Origin: JASSUD01 sp031963365
Lineage (GTDB): Bacteria > Pseudomonadota > Gammaproteobacteria > Burkholderiales > Burkholderiaceae
Assembly (NCBI GenBank): GCA_031963365.1
Contig: JASSUF010000054.1
Location: 1-15,394 of the forward strand
DNA: 15,394 nucleotides
Reading direction: 5' to 3'
Each line of letters starts with the position of its first letter. Position 1 is the stretch's first letter. Shown in pieces: positions 13,617-15,394 of the stretch. A model generated the notes under the pieces. The model saw nothing but the letters and a program-made list of their open reading frames with translations, did no database searches and was not told the DNA's origin. The position numbers and the translations under genes were made by a program.

Positions 13617-14480
13617 TCAACATTCCAAGTTATCTAACAAACGTGTGCTTCCTAAAGTAGCGGCTGCCAGAATAACGAGTTCAGGCAAGTCGGAATGACC
13701 CGTAGTGGTTTCTGAGGAAGTGGTGAGCACAGGCTCTTGCAAAGTCTTGCGCTCACGAATAGCAACATAGTCCGGCTTCCAACCCTGTTCACGTAAAAAA
13801 GCACAGGCCTCTTGTTCCAGCACCGTGAAATCGCGGCGATGTGCAACATGCATAGCATCTCGAATTTTAAGCAGGGCAGCAAAAAGCGTAGCAGCGCGCG
13901 CTTGTTGTTCAGGTGTTAGATAACTATTTCTGGAAGATAAAGCCAGCCCAGATGCAGAGCGAGCCGTATGAGCCCCAATAATATGAATCGGGAGCATAAG
14001 CTGATGGACCATATCGCGTACCACATGCAATTGCTGATAATCCTTTTTACCAAATACCGCCACACGAGGCTGCACGCCATGAAATAGCTTCAACACAACC
14101 GTGCATACACCCTCAAAAAAACCTGGACGGTGTGCCCCTTCCAAAATATGGCTAATAGCCGGGGAGGGATACACGCGACAAGTCTGCGCTTGGGGATAAA
14201 GCTCAGCCTGATTAGGTGCAAATAAAACATCTACCTTCTCTTGCTCTAACACTGCCACATCCGCTTCTAGCGTACGCGGATAACGCTCAAAATCTTCATG
14301 CGGCCCAAATTGCAGTGGATTCACAAAAATACTAGCCACTACTGGACTCCCATGCGCATGCGCCACCTGCATCAAAGAAGCATGCCCCTGATGCAAATTA
14401 CCCATAGTGGGCACAAAAGCCGTATTTTTCTCTGCATGCAAATGCGCACGCAGCGCATCAAAGGTGTGGATAATTTTCAT
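13617..14480 (-). CDS. panC: Pantothenate synthetase (pantoate-beta-alanine ligase)
   Basis: PanC condenses pantoate and beta-alanine with ATP, in the vitamin B5/CoA pathway, in the cytoplasm. The 287-residue protein has FVPTMGNLHQGHASL, with the HIGH-like HQGH at 30-33. It also has VNPLQFGPHEDFERYPRT (53-70), GKKDYQQL (144-151) with the substrate-binding K/D/Q residues, and the KMSKS-equivalent ALSSRNSYLT (180-189). In the segment before SSRN it reads SASGLA where E. coli has KDGLA, a small oddity. The length is normal for the family. Start at ATG 14480, without a clear Shine-Dalgarno. Probably co-transcribed with pabBC, although copy C separates them. panB and panD are not in the window. 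Confidence 0.95.
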   Translation of the reverse strand: MKIIHTFDALRAHLHAEKNTAFVPTMGNLHQGHASLMQVAHAHGSPVVASIFVNPLQFGPHEDFERYPRTLEADVAVLEQEKVDVLFAPNQAELYPQAQTCRVYPSPAISHILEGAHRPGFFEGVCTVVLKLFHGVQPRVAVFGKKDYQQLHVVRDMVHQLMLPIHIIGAHTARSASGLALSSRNSYLTPEQQARAATLFAALLKIRDAMHVAHRRDFTVLEQEACAFLREQGWKPDYVAIRERKTLQEPVLTTSSETTTGHSDLPELVILAAATLGSTRLLDNLEC

Positions 14481-14702
14481 GGTGTGAGAGCAAAGGTAAG
14501 AAAGCGAGCAAAAAAGATAGAGCCCAAATAGGTATAGGGATTAATGTAACACCTCTCTAAGGAACTCTATAGCCTGCTGTAATGACAAAGAATGGTAAGG
14601 CATAGCTCCCAATATGCAATGGCCAGTCTCCAATTTTTTAACAAAAATGACACTTATCTAAGCCCTATTCAGACTACCTATCTAATTAAGCTAGATTTGA
14701 GC

Positions 14703-14730
14703 TTGTATTATTTAATGCATTTGCTATACT
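14703..14730 (+). promoter_or_regulatory. Promoter of the initiator tRNA gene
   Basis: TTGTAT (14703-14708), a 16-bp spacer and TATACT (14725-14730), with an extended -10 TG at 14722-14723. Transcription would start near 14737, just before the tRNA at 14751. The rest of the 270-bp gap from panC (14481-14702) shows no gene. Confidence 0.55.
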
Positions 14731-14750
14731 ACGTCTTTCGCAGTGACGGA

Positions 14751-14824
14751 CGCGGGGTGGAGCAGTCTGGCAGCTCGTCGGGCTCATAACCCGGAGGTCG
14801 TAGGTTCAAATCCTGCCCCCGCAA
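14751..14824 (+). tRNA. Initiator tRNA-Met (CAT anticodon)
   Basis: A full cloverleaf: acceptor CGCGGGG pairs with CCCCGC. The unpaired C1 opposite A72 is the hallmark of bacterial initiator tRNA. The anticodon stem has the three G-C pairs GGG/CCC around loop CTCATAA. The T-arm is GTAGG-TTCAAAT-CCTGC. The sequence is nearly that of E. coli tRNA-fMet. After the discriminator A73 the genome reads CCC, not CCA, so the CCA tail must be added by nucleotidyltransferase. The antisense strand encodes the end of a serine recombinase, marking an integration junction. Confidence 0.95.
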
Positions 14825-15341
14825 CCCTATTTGTAGACCCTCCAGTGGCTGCAATCAGTACTACTTTTTGAGTAGTGCTTTCATACTCGGCATAAATGCC
14901 GTCATTCTTGACCGTAAGCGATATATCTCCCATTAGTTCACTAAGAATTTTTCTTGACTGTTGGGGGTCAGAAACAAGTGATTCCTGTAAATTGCTCGTT
15001 ATTTGTCTGGCTGTCTTTGTCGCTTGGGCTATCGATATTTCTTTTCCAATTTCTTGTAAACTTTTTTCGGCAATTAATTTTTCCTTTTGAACTTCTGCTG
15101 TTTGAAGTCGGGATTGCAATGTAGGCGAAATTCCTACAGCCACTATCGCATCTACTAAACGCTCAATCTCTGTATTGATCTTGGTCAGCTTAGTTTGAGC
15201 GGAGCTAGTGAGTTGACGCTGTAATAAGTCACGCTCAGTCAAAATTGCTTTAATTTGCGATGTGATTTTTTTCTGTGCATCAGTTGATAGCAGTTCTGCT
15301 TGAATAATTTCAAGCAGACGTTCGTCTGTTTGCTTTCGTGG
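14784..15341 (-). pseudogene. Large serine recombinase, C-terminal fragment ending inside tRNA-fMet, interrupted at its 5' side
   Basis: About 185 residues begin with RKQTDERLLEIIQ and show a long coiled coil (TKLTKINTEIERLVDAI, ISPTLQSRLQTAEVQKEKL). They continue with RKILSELMGDISLTV and DGIYAEYES. This is the C-terminal part of resolvase-type large serine recombinases, which integrate and excise mobile elements. The last residues, VAGAGFEPTTSGL, are the antisense translation of the tRNA, and the stop falls in the anticodon loop. The catalytic serine domain is not in the window. The frame is broken at 15341/15342 by a group II intron-like sequence in the opposite orientation. The open frame past that point, starting at a TTG at 15362, is intron antisense and not a real start. 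Function is probably lost unless the intron is absent in some copies. Confidence 0.7.
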
Positions 15342-15394
15342 GTGCGCCCAGCATGGGCGCAATCTTGGAGGTGCAAGTCCTCCCGTAAGTTGAT
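15342..15394 (+). mobile_element. 5' end of a group II intron, truncated by window edge
   Basis: The plus strand starts GTGCG, the group II 5' splice consensus. It continues as the stem GCGCCCA-GCA-TGGGCGC and then as GGAGG-TGCAAGT-CCTCC, matching the start of domain I with the conserved GGTGCAAGTCC motif. It lies exactly between two codons of the recombinase but on the opposite strand. The 5' flank is a hairpin CAGACG-TT-CGTCTG (15315-15328) followed by T-rich DNA, which resembles insertion sites of some bacterial introns. The intron-encoded reverse transcriptase and 3' end would lie beyond the window. Confidence 0.6.

Noticed and set aside
15342..15362. TTG start for a complete 192-residue recombinase
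   Set aside because: The first eight codons are antisense of the intron-like sequence; the protein is a C-terminal fragment.

Overview
The window looks like a chromosomal stretch of a betaproteobacterium, most likely Burkholderiales. The RNB-domain ribonuclease, UvrD, GalU and the PabB-PabC fusion all read like Burkholderiaceae proteins to me. The many intergenic repeats, IS debris, a Fic toxin-antitoxin pair and an integrated element would suit a repeat-rich host-associated member such as the Mycoavidus/Glomeribacter group. That placement is inference from remembered protein families, not a search result.

Layout, left to right. Positions 1-1923 (minus strand) hold the 5' part of an RNB-family exoribonuclease and the murein-recycling ligase mpl, separated by a hairpin plus T-tract. 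A divergent gap with small palindromes leads to a TlpA-like membrane-anchored thioredoxin (2165-2749, plus). A long inverted-repeat element separates it from the converging helicase gene uvrD (3003-5423, minus). The uvrD/valS divergent gap carries a MITE-like element with 42-bp terminal inverted repeats, abutted by a perfect 32-bp palindrome. valS (5833-8817) is followed by a compact VbhA-like antitoxin and Fic AMP-transferase pair (8996-9776). A 618-bp gap then holds a strong hairpin and a frameshifted ISAs1-type transposase remnant. galU (10395-11288, plus) converges on panC-pabBC (14480-11421, minus). Two more copies of the repeat family found after tlpA lie around pabBC, and one supplies its last codons.

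The right end is an integration junction. An initiator tRNA-Met gene is overlapped in antisense by the 3' end of a large serine recombinase gene. That gene is broken at 15341/15342 by what looks like the 5' end of a group II intron running off the window.

Most genes are ordinary housekeeping functions: peptidoglycan recycling, DNA repair, tRNA charging, UDP-glucose synthesis, and folate and pantothenate precursors. The unusual content is the mobile layer: three copies of a BIME/MITE-like repeat, a second MITE family, IS remnants, the Fic module and the tRNA-fMet element. I see no convincing wholly new multi-gene system. The best leads are the tRNA-fMet recombinase/intron junction, the repeat captured as PabC coding sequence, and the nested-palindrome element before valS.
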